This document shows, in pieces, positions 12,501 to 24,239 of a stretch of 64,000 bases of DNA. Every line of letters starts with the position of its first letter. Position 1 is the stretch's first letter. A model generated the notes under the pieces. That model saw only the letters and a list, made by a program, of their open reading frames with translations, made no database searches and was not told where the DNA came from. This DNA is from Hericium rajendrae (lineage: Eukaryota; Basidiomycota; Agaricomycetes; Russulales; Hericiaceae): positions 2,480,001 to 2,544,000 of the forward strand of contig CM065884.1 of the NCBI GenBank assembly GCA_033439255.1, in the 5' to 3' direction. Both the position numbers and the translations under genes were made by a program.

Positions 12501-15500
12501 CATTACCCGCTGGAAAATAGACGGGCCGTTGCGCAACCCGAACGGCATGCATTTGAACTGCCAGTGACCGGTGTGCGTGCGAAAAGCCGTTTTCTCGATG
12601 TCGTCGGGCGACATTTCGAGCTGGGTGAAGCCAGACAGGGCATCCAGAGAGGATAATACTTGCGCGCCCGCAAGAGAACCCAGTATCTCGGATTGCCAAG
12701 GTATGGGAAACTCGTCGGGGATAGTGACAGCGTTAAGCTTGCAGTAATCGATGCAGAAGCAGGGCTTGTTATTGCGATAAACAATTACAACAGGTGTGCT
12801 CCAGGGGCTTTTCGATGGTTCAATGACGTCCTGCTCGAACCAGGACTGGAGTTGCTCCTCGATGACTTCGCGTTTGGCGGGGGAAGCTCCGTACATGGGA
12901 ACAGAGATAGGGACCTGGCCATCCACCGTCTGAATGTGAACTTTCGACGGGTGGTGGCCCAGTCGTCCGTCAAATCTGAATGCGCGTTGCCGTCGACAAA
13001 GCATGTCCCATGCTTGGTCACGCAAATGGTCGGGAAGTTGTCCTACGTCCAATAATTCTTCCATTTGTGAAGAGGGATAAACCGTAGGGTCGGGAACTTC
13101 CGCCGTCTTGGGTCCCCAATCCTCGTCCTCTGCGGATACCGCGGAGGAAGGTGAGGTCGCGGCTGCAGTTGCCTCGATGAGCGCCTTAGTGCGATTTGCG
13201 TGTTCCTGGAGGCTGCGAAGATGGTCTTCATCTCGGGGCTTATCCAACGCGGAGTCTGCGGGGAGCATGTGAGCTAGGGTATCACCCTTGCGCAGGTATC
13301 GAGGGTGTGACCCGCCGTTAGACACCGAGACAGTAGTGGCCGATCCTTTAAGGAGCATGTTTGGTTGTAACGGACGATAGAGGTCGAGCCGCTACTGCCC
13401 AGGAAGTCCAAGGTAGGCAAGCGAGTGAGGAGGGTATAAAGGTGTCGTAGACCTCCTAGAGAGAGTCCACGAGCTAGAGCTAACAGAACCGAGGATGCCT
13501 CAGTCCTGCAGCCAAGCAGATGAGTGATGAGCTGGCACCTCCTCTGAGGGCCAGCAGCAGATATAGACCTCCTGATGAGGGTATTGGGGGCCACACACCT
13601 TCCTTTGAGGGTTGGATCCCAAGAGAACCTTTCAGATATGAGGAGAACAAGCAGAGACTGAGACAAAAGCAGACAGATGGTGGTGAGTTGGCAAGATAGA
13701 TGCTTATTCCCAATAAGGAAATCCGCTCTAAGTACATGATTCAAACTCAGCTATCCTAATAAGGAAACTCTGCAAAACTCGAAAAGTAAGCCAGGTAGAA
13801 AAGAGTAAGAAAGTAGAAGACTATAGTAGTAACTTATAAACCATCCGTTACATTGGTACCATGAGCTCGGGTTGTCGTTTCTTAGAGAGGTCAGCGAAGG
13901 CGCTTTCGATCATCCAAGTCGCATCTTTGCTTCCCTTGGGTAGTTTGACGGGAACCATGCGTACCTGACCAGGCAGGATGCGTACGTCGGTGGCTACCCT
14001 TACTGCGTTGGTGAGAGATTGTACTTGAAGGGCTCGGCGGCGAGCCTTTTCTCATTGATGGGATTTAGCCTTGATGAAGCCTGTGAGCTTGAGGCCTTTC
14101 TTACGGACCACTAGGGCGCTGTCCCAGGTTCGCGCGACTGAGCATGCTTTGACGCGGTGAGGCGAGCTGCCAAAGGCGACTGTGGTCCCCTCAGGTGTAG
14201 AGCGGAGGACGTCGATCTCGTAGGTAAGATGAAAGTCTTCGCCAAGGAGGAGAGGCACTGTCATGGAGGGTACTACGTAGGCTTCAGCTTCGAGGCAAAG
14301 AATCTCGCCATTCGTGGATTCCACGAATATGGGCAAGGTCACGTAGCCACGAATGGAAGCATCTTTCGTTGTGAGCTGAAGCAGCTCGAGCTTCATGCCT
14401 TTCTTCAGTGGTGGCGGATGACAGAGGGATCAATAATATTCATTGGACAGCAGGGTAAGGTCCGCGCCTGAGTCCAGACGTAAGTCCAGCGGGGCACCTT
14501 CGCGGTGAAGTACGTGGCCAGTCATGGCTATGACAGAGATCCCTTTGGCAGACTCGCCTGGGAGAAAGGATCGTTTCTTTGATAAGTGGACGATCAGAGG
14601 TTGAGGCGCGGATACCGCTTCCTCTAATAATGTGCTAGATGACCAAGGGAGCTTAGGCTTTGAGGCGGCAGCAAGGTCGTCTTGATCGTCGACTTCCTCC
14701 AGAACAGGGACACGGCGGGAAGTGCAAACGTGTTTAGCGGCAAGGCGTACTTCTCGGATCTTCTCCTCGAGCAGATCCTGGTCAACATAAGCGGAAGACT
14801 CGGATTTATTAAGGAGAGTTTTGTAGGCAGTAGAATACAGGTGTTCGTCGTCTAAGGGCCGTACCGTATCCGAGTGCCGTTCCAATCTATTAGCAGTCTT
14901 ACGTGTCTCATACTTTGAGTAATGGGGACACTCCCTGTCCCAGTGAAGCACGCTACCGCACGCACGGCAAGGAGACGGAGGGGGACGGAAGGTAGACTTG
15001 ACGTGGTCGGCTTTCGGAAAAGGGTAACCGTTCTTGGGAGGCGGCCGCTGACAACGGTTCTTATTGAGGACGGCGTAGGCCTCGACGATTTCAGGTTCGT
15101 CGTATAACTGCTCGTCGTCCTGTATAGCGTCAGGTTGTTGGAGCTCCTCTTTGTCTCCCAGTAGGTCGGGGGTTTCGGTACTGTCGACGACATTCGCTTC
15201 GACCCGCGGATACCGCAGGTTTCGATAGGAGCGATAGGATTTGAGCTTATCGGAAACTGCACGTTCTACTAGCGCTTGGACATCTCGTTCAGAGAACCGG
15301 GCAGACGAGACCGTGGTGGCTAGTAGTTGTTGTTCGTACAGCCGGAAACAGTTAATGAGTTCGTCGACAGAACAGACCTCGCCGATGGAGATGACATTTT
15401 GCCATTCGGGTGTAGTGTTACGCATGAGGACGCGGACTTCCTCGATTCCTCCGGGCCGCACAGCGTTGAGCATGTGTGAATACGTGATGCGTTGGAGGAG

Positions 15501-17564
15501 GTATTCGAGAGGCTTTTCGTGTTTATGTCCGTCTTGTCGGAAGTGCTGGTGCATAAACTCGACGCCGATGTCAAAGATCCATTGTCGACCGAGCCAGTAA
15601 GCTCGGATACCATTGATCCAGCAAGTATAGTCTTGTTTCATGTAGACCTTCAGCTCGTCCGAGATATTGGACCACCAATCTCTTATACCGGATCCTTCTT
15701 TAAAACACATCCAAAGCCAGGCGGCCATTTCAACGGGGACTGCCCCCCCAAACTTTGTGACTTCTTGGATATCCATGAAGTAGCGGATGGCGGTCTTGAA
15801 GGATCCATCCCATCCTGGAAGGTTTTCGGGCCTGATTTCTTGTTTGATCCGGGGACCGGTCGCGTTAGCAGGCTGGCGGATTCCGCCGGCTGGTGCCGCG
15901 CCTTGTGCCGGTTGTCCTGGACTGGGAGGTTGGAACGGATTGTTAGGAGACCGACGTGCATTAGCCGGAGCCGGATTGGGCACAGGGCCATGGATTTGGT
16001 AGAACATGGGTTGACCTACGACTGGGGGAAGGCCCGCAGCTGCTTGAGCGACCGGATGCGCAGGCAGAGCCTGTACTGGAGGAGCGTATTGTTGGTACGT
16101 GGGTTGAGCCTGAGTTTGAGGGTCATATTGTTGGAACGCGGGCTGCGCTTGCGTGGGCGCCGCTTGCCCCCCCTCGCCTTGTGGGACCTGCTCGTGAGGG
16201 TACCCATGGCCTTGTAAGATCGGCATAGGCATCCTTGTGGGCTGGGGCCCCTGATCTTGGACAGGTGGTACCTCAACTGGTCGCAGCTGGTCGGGCGGTA
16301 GCTCAGGAGGCAGTTGTCCTGCGGAATCCGCAGGGACAGAAGTGGCCGCTTCGACGGTCGTATTGGCCGTCGGGTACGCGTTCATGGTCAACCACGGGTC
16401 ATCGGTTAGGTTATGCAGGACGTTGTTTCCTGTGCCGGCCATGGAAGATCGCGGCATATTGGCACGAATGTGCGAAGGTGTGTCTTGCCTATAAGCGGCA
16501 GGAGTAAAGGAGACGTTGGTGGGACCCGGAGTTGTGGTGATGAGGTTCCGTCCCGGGGTCGTAGAGTAGACTTGATGAGATCTTCTCTCTGGGCAAGAAA
16601 GCCTTTGCGACTGATCCGCGATGGTGAACGCAGACGCATCCGCTTGCGCGTTTGAATTGTCTTGTCTAACAGTCCCGGACTCGTGTTGGGCTGAGGAATC
16701 CTCAGCCCACGAGCTCTGGTCTTGGTAATGGGGAAGGGACATGTTGAGAGCATGCGACAGCCCTTCTTCTTCGAATTGAAGGAGATCGTTAGGAAGGGAG
16801 AAGACCTGATGTACAGGCTCGCCAGCTTCAAGACGTTCTCGTTCGTTTGCTGTTAGGCTGGCATGGAACCTCGGGGTATTTACGTATTCTAAGATTCGTT
16901 CTTGCGGGGTTAAACCCGTCCCCACATCAGAAAAAAGTCCTGGGGCAGTAGATACTGGCGATGAAGGGTACGCGCTTTCTTGAAAGGCACGAATATATTT
17001 GAAGAAGAACTTTTCTGCATCAAGGAGATGAGATCCTAACACTCGCCAAGCCCACGCGATGTCGTGCAGACTGGGTGAACCCCTCAGGGTTTGTACGAAC
17101 AGGGCTTCACGATCGATTATGAAAGGTTCATGTCCCTCGACTATGCCTTCGACCGTTAAGACTTCGAAGGCACGGTTAACCATGAGTTGCATTTCGAGAA
17201 TGAGTAGTCAAACATTTTCTAAGAGATCGGGGTGGAGTTGATAGCGAGGCCTCCCGCTCTCAATGCCATTGTCTATGATGCCGTCGGGGCTCAGTGTAGT
17301 ACCGGCGATGCTTCGCATCCGATCAGCCAAAGCGGCCAGTCCGGCATGAGGTTGGCGATATCGCCTAGTAAGACTGGCTATCCTTTGCGACGGGGACGTG
17401 TCGAGGGAGCGCGAGTTGTTGTTCCACTCATATCGACTTGTGGATCGAGAGCTGCCGGCAAGCTGAGGAGTGCTGGAGGCATTGGGCAGAACGTCGAATC
17501 CTGATGATAAAGTGGATGAGGTAGGGCGCGATGAGGGCGTGACGTTCCTCGACGTGGATGCCAT
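9528..17564 (-). pseudogene. gag-pol of the gypsy chromovirus (single frame, TGA-interrupted)
   Basis: It starts at the ATG at 17564. Gag is long and proline/glutamine-rich, with a capsid-like part near 15.9-15.3 kb and a CX2CX4HX4C zinc knuckle (CRACGSVLHWDREC, near 14.95 kb). The protease has LRLDSGADLTLL and later LLLGEDF. RT carries FGLRNGPS and YIDDIVVY; RNase H carries YTDASADG. Integrase has the zinc domain HAHES...CASCDVC and catalytic D/D/E in SMDMIAG, ITDRDPRW and DGQTEIVNR. A chromodomain ends the protein (EEYQVERIVAH, LVRWTGY, near 9.70-9.55 kb). The frame is continuous over about 7.5 kb except for TGA codons at 17208-17210, 14430-14432, 14052-14054 and 9888-9890 and the solo LTR. 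No TAA, TAG or frameshift was seen. The protein would have acted in cytoplasmic particles, then in nuclear integration. Confidence 0.9.
13366..13852 (-). mobile_element. Solo LTR of a related gypsy family inside pol
   Basis: 487 bp from TGTAACGGACGATAGAGG to ATCCGTTACA, flanked by a perfect TTGGT duplication (13361-13365 and 13853-13857). It lies between protease and RT; LTR plus one TTGGT is 492 bp, so removal restores the gag-pol frame. The ends and the words GACCTCCTAG resemble the host element's LTR but most of the sequence differs, so it is a sister subfamily. A solo LTR implies LTR-LTR recombination after a second insertion. Confidence 0.92.
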
Positions 17565-17619
17565 GTCGAGGACGTACTAGTCGGCCGAATGATAGTGGAA
17601 TTCTGGATGTATCCACCTC

Positions 17620-18190
17620 TGTAACGGACGATAGGAGTCACGCTACGACCGGAGGTTCACTATCGAGGGTCGGCAGGTGAGTACGGTGCAGAGGTGTCGA
17701 AGACCTCCTAGGGCGCAGACTAGAGCGTCGTCGAGGATTCCTCGACGACAGAAACAAGGGTGATCGACCTTCGAGAGGACCGCGCACGAGGATTCCTCGT
17801 ACGCAGTCGTCGAGAGAGTGAGAGGAAAGAGGAGGCGAGCGGTGCTCGCCACGTCGAATCCGAAAGCTGAAGCTTACCTAAGCGGAACGTCAATCGCGCC
17901 TTTGCGTCGTCGGAGACGAGAAAGGCGGGGCGCTCGACTGATCGAGCTGTCGACGTCACACGAGGGAGAGAGAGAGAGAAAGGAGAAGAAAGCAAGAAAC
18001 GAGGTAATAGTCAAGAGTGAGTTAGATACATGAGAGCGCACGACTTATATACGTTTTCCTCCTCTCGCTTATCCTGCTCAGGTACCTCCCGGCCCGAGCC
18101 TGCTGACTCGTGCACGTCATCTGATCTCGCCCCGGTCGGTCCGTGCTGGCGCGTCTTGAGGCTCCTTCCCTATATGGACCGTCCGTCACA
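17620..18190 (-). repeat. 5' LTR of the 13.3 kb gypsy element (promoter LTR)
   Basis: 571 bp, same ends as the 3' copy. On minus it carries CGTATATAAG (about 18044-18053), a good TATA box for element transcription, and the inverted repeat at 17727-17749. Immediately inside the LTR on minus the sequence is GAGGTGGATACATCC, where a primer-binding site is expected; I do not recognise the primer tRNA. Confidence 0.92.
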
Positions 18191-19952
18191 CTGCCCACTT
18201 GCCTAATGCCCAATCTCATGCGCAGAAGTGCGGGGGCTGCACGACGAGAAGAGGGGGCAGCAGAGCTGAGATCTTGCTGCTGATGGCTGAACGACTCGTC
18301 ATCGCTATAACGAATGTCTAGGATCGGCTGAAGAAAGTATTAGCATAACATAGACAATGTAATAACGATATACGACGCACCTTTGTTGCCATGATGGGCT
18401 TTTTCTGCTCCTCGCGCCAGTCATCACCACTCTCCTCGAAGCCATCCAGGTAGTCGAACACGGCGCCGGTGTAGTCTTGCTCGGCCGGGCCATCTTCGAC
18501 ACCTACCTGCGAGTCCTGACCTTGCGTGGGGTCTTGCCAGGTCGAGCGAAGACCTCCTTTTCACTTTGCTGGAGCCGATACCCTGGATCTTCGGGCAAAT
18601 CGGCGAATGATAGGAACAATGGGATGAAAATAATGAAGTTCGAGTCGAGGGAAAGAGTGTTGAGTGAGCATGGTACAAACGGTGTGTGTGGGAGGAGGAG
18701 ACATGCAAAGTAAGTATATAGATGCTGGCTAATCAACGAACGCGAAAACTTACTGATGAGATAAGATAGCAGCAGCCTCTGCCTCGCGTTGAGCATGCTG
18801 CTGCTTGACCATCGCCCTCATCGGTTCCTTCCCCTTCCGTGTCTTACCTTTTCCCTTCAATGTCTTGCTCCCGGTGCTGTTACTAGCACCCCCACCTTTC
18901 GTATTTTTGCCTTTCTGCTGTGCTTTCTGACTGCCTTTCAACCTCCGGCCCATGAACGCCTTATCTCCTTCATCTTCAGCCATTTCGACGTCCGAATCAT
19001 CGTCGTTGGGTATCTCTGGATCGTAGGTGGGATCTCGAACATCGTCAGGGTCTGCTGAAATCAAGTTGGTGAGTGCTTGTTCTCTAGATTTTGGCTTCTC
19101 AATTTACCTTCTGACCAGTTCAGCTCCTCAGAATGTGCAGCCTTCCGTTTCCCTCCCTCTCTTGCCGCCTTCTTGTATGGCGCAGCATCTCCATCGATCT
19201 TCAGGTCTCCCTTTCCCTTCTCCTTTGACTTCCCCTTTCCCTTCCCCTTTGACTTCCCCTTTGACTTCCCCTTTGACTTCCCCTTCGGTAGCTCGCCTTA
19301 GCTTCCACACTGGGGATCACAATTCTTCGAGACTCACCTCAAGCACCGGTGGACTGTCATCTTCAATATCTGTTTCTTCGGGCCTCGCAGCCTCCTCTGT
19401 CTTGTTGTTCAGCTCTGTTTTTAGGCAAGTTCAGTCAGTAAACTTGGGCACACATGATATATTTACTGACCATAGTCCACATCCATAGGTTCTCCATCTT
19501 CTTGATCTACAGGCTTCGTCCTCAAAGACGAGACTTCTGCAAGTATCAAATGTAAGTAACTCTTGAATGATTAGATAGTCATTGTACTCACTGGCTGATC
19601 TCGCACTCCCACCACTGCGTGCTCCTCCCTGCCCATGATGCGACTTCATAACTACCTGCGGCACACCATTCTTGGGCTTTTGGTGTGCCTCCTCAGCCGC
19701 GATAGCTTCCATCACGCACGTCATGGCCTCGAAGTTCGATATCCAAGCAGAAGCCTGCACTCGGGCAACTCGTTCGGCCTCCTTACGTGCCTGCACCTGT
19801 GCTGCGATCTGTCTCTTCTTCGGGGGCTTGGAGGGTTCCACTGCAGTCTTAGCTTTCTTTTTCAGAGGTTTTGGGAGTTCGGGGTCATTGGAGGACTGAG
19901 CCTCCGAGTTGCTCTGGTGAGCTCTTCGCATGCCGCCCGATCTAGTGATCAT
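18191..19952 (-). pseudogene. Multi-exon gene of unknown function, interrupted by the gypsy element
   Basis: The start is probably ATG 19952 (MITRSGGMRRAHQ). Exons that splice in frame are 19952-19592, 19536-19471, 19414-19338, 19282-19108 and 19054-18754, with introns of 55, 56, 55 and 53 bp and GTRNGT/YAG-like borders. Further exons lie between about 18600 and 18370, with less certain borders, and 18327-18191. The protein is highly charged: a Lys-rich N terminus (KKKAKTAV, KPPKKRQIA), a helix with EAERVARVQASAWISNFEAM, KGKS/KGKG repeats (residues from about 170; DNA repeat 19200-19280), an acidic stretch (DDDSDVEMAEDEGD) and a Lys/Gly-rich tail. This suggests a nuclear, non-enzymatic protein, and it may itself be transposon-borne. 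The gypsy TSD falls in the last exon, so the gene is disrupted. No domain recognised. Confidence 0.6.
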
Positions 19953-20341
19953 AAGAACTAACGAAGAAATACAGATTAGTGTAGAGGGAAGCGCAGTGGT
20001 GCTCGACGTGTAGGAAGAAGTGTCAACTGAGTTAGTTGTCACGACGCATGCAACGCCAAGTGTCTACGGCAGACTCCACGGGACTTGGGACTCGCATACG
20101 CTCCAGTCTTTGGTGCCGTGTCCATCTCTGCACCGTGTTCATCTCTGCGCCGTGTCCGTCTGCGCTGTGACTGTCTCTGTGTGACTATAATCTCTTGGAC
20201 TCTCTGCATACTAGTGCTTTTCTCTGCTGGTGTATCAAGCCATTGTATCTTTGACCAGGGGTCTTGAGGCTTTGATATAAAACTCAGAGACCTCTCTTTT
20301 GTGAACTGTGCTATGTGGGAGGCCTTGGTGCTCAGTTTTAT
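19953..20341. other. Spacer between the minus-strand gene and the Plavaka transposon
   Basis: 389 bp upstream of the minus-strand gene; presumably holds its promoter. I see no clear TATA box or repeat. The minus-strand frame stays open to 20042, so an earlier in-frame ATG there cannot be excluded. Confidence 0.35.
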
Positions 20342-20580
20342 TATCAGGACAGACATCAACTTCTCTCTGTCCATAGTGGAAGAGGACTATTATCTTGCTG
20401 TGAGAAATATCAGCAGTGCTGTGATAAAATTTCTGAGCTGTTACTGCTCTAATTAAATATTGATTGTGCACTTGCTTGGTACTTGGGATTGACAATCTAT
20501 CATTGCTCTATTTGCCTTTACTTGTGCTCGAGATGGCAAAGGGATCTAAATCTTGTAATATAAAACCTTATAAGCCTTGA

Positions 20581-23527
20581 ATGTTTGCTTGTCCAGCACC
20601 TACATCTTGGCGTTGTCGTTGGAGCTTTGTCAGTTTAGGAGGATTGACACAACATATTCAGGCTACTCATCCATTTCTCAGTCTTGCTGGAACATCTAAT
20701 AGTGCAGCAGAGATTTCTGATAGACCATCTTCTCCTTTCAACACTGCAGGTGTTTATGTTGGTTCTGATAGTGACTCTGCTAAGCATTCTCATAATATGC
20801 CTTCTGGACCTCAAACTTATAAGCATAATATGCTTAATGGTCAGCCTTGTGATGCCAATGGTGTTGATCTACCTTTGGGTGCACCACCAAGTCATAATTT
20901 GACAAATGATAAATCTCATGACTCTGACTGGTCTCCATTTCATAATCGAGTCCAGTATACTGTTGCAGATTTGCTATTCCGATGAGGACAGACATCTCGG
21001 GATTTTACAAATGATTTAATGGACTCCATTAAATCATTTGTAATAGGCTGCAGATCATAACAATAATGCTCCACCTTTTGCCAATGAAAAGGAAATGTTA
21101 AAGATTATAGATGCTATTCAGCTTGGTGATGCACCCTGGCTGCATTTTACTATAACATATGTTGGTGTTATACCTGAAGAAAATCCACCTGCATGGATGC
21201 TTGCAGAGTATGATGTGTGGTATCGAAATCCATGACTTGTGATTCAAAACCAATTGTCCAATCCTAATTTTAAAGATGAAATAGATTATGCTCCTCGAAA
21301 GGAATATAATGCTAAAGGCAAAAGAGAATGGTCAGATTTTATGACTGAAAATTGGGCATGGCGTCAGGCAGATACAATAGCTGAAGATCCTGAAACACAT
21401 GGATCTATGTTTGTACCTGTTGTTTTGGGCAGTGATAAAACTGTTGTCTCTGTTGCTACAGGTCATACAGAGTACTATCCACTTTATACATCTATTGGAA
21501 ATGTGCATAATAATGTTCGATGTGCACATCGAGATGCTGTTAGTATTCTTGGATTTTTAGCAATTGGCACAACAGATAAGCAATTTCAAAATAACAGTGA
21601 TTTTTGCAAATTTTGAAGACATTTAATGCATGAGTCACTTAAAATTATCTTAGGACATCTGCGACCAGGAATGACTACACCAGAAATAGTTCGCTGTCCT
21701 GATGGACATTTTTGTCATGCAGTTTATGGAATTGGACCTTATATTGCAGATTATCCTGAGCAAGTATTAGTATGTGGAATTGTTTCAACCTGGTATCCTC
21801 ATTGTACATGTCCACCTAAAGATTTAGATAGTGGTGATGGCTTTCCACGTTCACATAGATATACCACCTTATTGATAAAAGAACTAACTGCAAAAGAATT
21901 ATGGGATGAATATGGTATTGTTAGCAATTTTATGGGATGAATATGGTATTGTTAGCAATTTTATGGTATGTGACTATTATTGTTTTAAATGAAGATTGAG
22001 TTAAATCTTACTTTGTTTTCTTTTAGCCATTTACACATTCCTTTCCTCGTGCAGATATTCATGAGCTCATTTTCATTGACTTGCTTCATCAACTTATCAA
22101 AGGAACATTTAAAGATCATCTTGTGACTTGGATTTTTGATTATCTTGAACTTAAACATGGACCAACTAGAGCAACTGTGATTATGGCAGACATTGATAGG
22201 AGAATTGCTGCAACACCTGCATTTTCAGGAATTCATCAATTTTCTGATGGTCGTAACTTTCAACAATGGACAGGAGATGATTCTAAAGCTCTAATGAAAG
22301 TGTTTTTGCCTGCAATTGAAGGTTATGTTCCTCCACAAATGCTTCGAGCAATTCGTGCATTTTTAGATTTTTGCTATCTTGCTCGAAGATCTATTATTGA
22401 TGAGGATACTTTGGATGCTATGGATGATGCACTTGAAATTTTTCATAAGGAACATGTTATTTTTGAGGAAGAAGGTGTACGCCTTAAAGAAATATCTCTT
22501 CCAAGGCAACACTCCTTGAAACATTTTCATGAATTAATTGAAGAATTTGCAGTTCCAAATGGACTTTGCACTTCTATCACTGAATCTAAACATATAAAGG
22601 CAGTCAAAGAGCCTTGCAGAAGATCTAGTGGTTATAATGCTCTGGGACAAATGTTGCTCACAATCCAAAGGCTTGATAAGCTTAAAGCATGCACTGAGAA
22701 TTTTATACAATGAGGCATGTTAGATAAACCTCTAGGTCAGACAGCCCAAAATGATAGTAATTCAGATATAGAAGTGCATTTTCCAATGGAAATCAATGAA
22801 GTCTTACTGACTGATGACTTTGATCATAATATTGAATTTGGTGTTAGCCTTGCAAAAACATGTGCACGTGGATATCCTCGAACACTTGATCAAATTGCAT
22901 CATTTATTGGAAGGCCAGATTTATCTAGTCATATTCGTCGATTTTTATTTGATCAGACAAATGTTACTCCTAGATGTACATCACTAGATGTTGATATTTT
23001 AGACTGTCCAATGGCTCCAGAAAAATTAAACATATATAACTCTGCAATAGCCACATATTATGCACCTAGTGATCTATCTGATATAAAGAGAATTCATCGA
23101 CATTATATTCGATCATCACGAGAATGGTATGGACAATATCCTTGTCAAGACTGTGTCTTTATCAAAAATGATCCAACTTTACCTAGAATGAAAGGACTTT
23201 ATATTGGCCGAGTACTGCTGTTTTTTTTCATTTGAAGATGAAGAAATTACTTATCCATGTGCATTGATCCAATGGTTTGTTACTATTGGTGATACACCTG
23301 ATCCCAACATAGGAATGTGGATGGTAGAGAGAGAAGTGGATGAGAATGGACAATTTGTATGTTCAGTGATACATACTAACTATATTCTGAGGGGTGCTCA
23401 TTTGATTGGTATTTCTGGTAAAGAATCTCTTCCTTTTAACTTTAATCATATATACTCTCTTGATGCTTTTGATTGTTTTTATGTTAGCAAATATTCTGAC
23501 TATCATGCCTTTGAGATTGCTTTCTAG
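20581..23527 (+). pseudogene. Plavaka-type transposase, pseudogene
   Basis: The N terminus holds a C2H2-like finger (FACPAPTSWRCRW...GGLTQHIQATH). Family hallmarks follow: DAIQLGDAPW, DYAPRKEYNAKGKREW, VPVVLGSDKTVVSVATGHTE, YPLYTSIGNVHNN, YGIGPYIADYPEQV, FPRADIHEL, LLHQLIKGTFKDHLVTWIFD, WTGDDSKALMKV, SLPRQHSLKHF and ITESKHIKAVKEP. It would cut and rejoin transposon ends in the nucleus. A 61-bp intron is likely at 21966-22026. Damage: TGA at 20983-20985, 21233-21235, 21614-21616 and 22711-22713, all where family members as I recall them have Arg; a 39-bp palindrome at 21005-21043; a 31-bp tandem duplication at 21903-21964; and a frameshift in the T-run near 23220. It ends with a stop at 23525-23527. 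Identification rests on recalled family motifs. Confidence 0.85.
21005..21043. repeat. 39-bp near-perfect palindrome within the transposase gene
   Basis: Arms 21005-21023 and 21025-21043 (TTACAAATGATTTAATGGA and its complement) flank a single C. Only the left arm fits the transposase reading frame; the right arm shifts it. It looks like a templated local inverted duplication rather than a functional site. Confidence 0.85.
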
Positions 23528-24239
23528 TCTTTTGTATCTACTCAGTAGTAGTGATAGAATACAACTTATTTATATTGTATGATTCTTTTCACATAAAAAG
23601 CCTATAAATAAACTAACTTATGAAGTTTGATTGATCTGATAGTGTTCAAATAAGATCTGATTGTAAGTAAAAATCTGATGAGTATATGTACTTTTAACTA
23701 ATCTGAAGAAATTACACTTGTCTGATTTATCTGACTTGTCTGACAAGAGACAATCTGAAAAAGATCTAAAATCTGACTGTATCTGCAAAATTATATCTAT
23801 CTGACTAATCTGATAATAGAAAATCTAATAAAGACTCAAAATCTGATTGTATCTGAAAAGATTACACCTGTCTGATCTGTCTGACAGTAAAAAATCTGGT
23901 GAGCATTCAAAATCTGATGAAATCTGAGAAGATTACACTTGTCTGATCTGTCTGATAGCAAAAAATCTGAAAGATATCTAAAATCTGAGTGTAAATGCAT
24001 ATCTGATGCAATCTGATTCTCTCTGACTTATCTGACTGTGTTTATAGTCAGAAATGATTAAATTTTCAGATTTATAAGGTGATCAGACAGAGTAAGATAG
24101 GATAAGATGCAGCAGAAAGTTTGTAAGACTCCTGATGATATAGCTTAGTAGAAAAGAGGACAGCTATGGACCTAGGAAAGCTATATAGCCTACATAGCCT
24201 TATATATCAGTAGTAAATTTCTCAGATGAAGTGGGCACA

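Larger units (their letters stand above)
4848..18190 (-). mobile_element. Ty3/gypsy chromovirus retrotransposon, 13.3 kb, with a third ORF
   Basis: This is a complete element on the minus strand. It has 571-bp LTRs at 4848-5418 (3') and 17620-18190 (5'), TG...CA ends and a perfect 5-bp target duplication CTGCC (4843-4847, 18191-18195). A purine tract on minus (GGCTGGGGGGGCTTTG, about 5419-5435) abuts the 3' LTR. The order is LTR, gag-protease-RT-RNaseH-integrase-chromodomain in one frame, a 227-bp spacer, then a long third ORF that runs into the 3' LTR. It is damaged by TGA codons, one frameshift, a solo LTR and a small TIR element. It landed in an exon of the gene at 18191-19952. Confidence 0.93.
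20342..24137 (+). mobile_element. Plavaka (KDZ group) DNA transposon, decayed
   Basis: It carries a Plavaka-type transposase gene (20581-23527). The right end is clear: CAGAAAGTTTGTAAGACTCC + TGATG at 24137, whose complement (CATCAGGAGTCTTACAAACT) nearly matches the ends of the element at 26350-29662. The left end is tentative: TATCAGGACAGACATCAACT at 20342 is a weak match, but the dinucleotide AT flanks both ends (20340-20341, 24138-24139). The ~500 bp before the right end is packed with ATCTGAT/TCTGACT words, a subterminal repeat that probably served transposase binding. Confidence 0.65.

Noticed and set aside
9528-17564. TGA recoded as arginine
   Set aside because: The LTRs of the same element show CpG decay at non-coding sites, which explains TGA codons without any recoding; gypsy-2 also has TGA replacing Trp.
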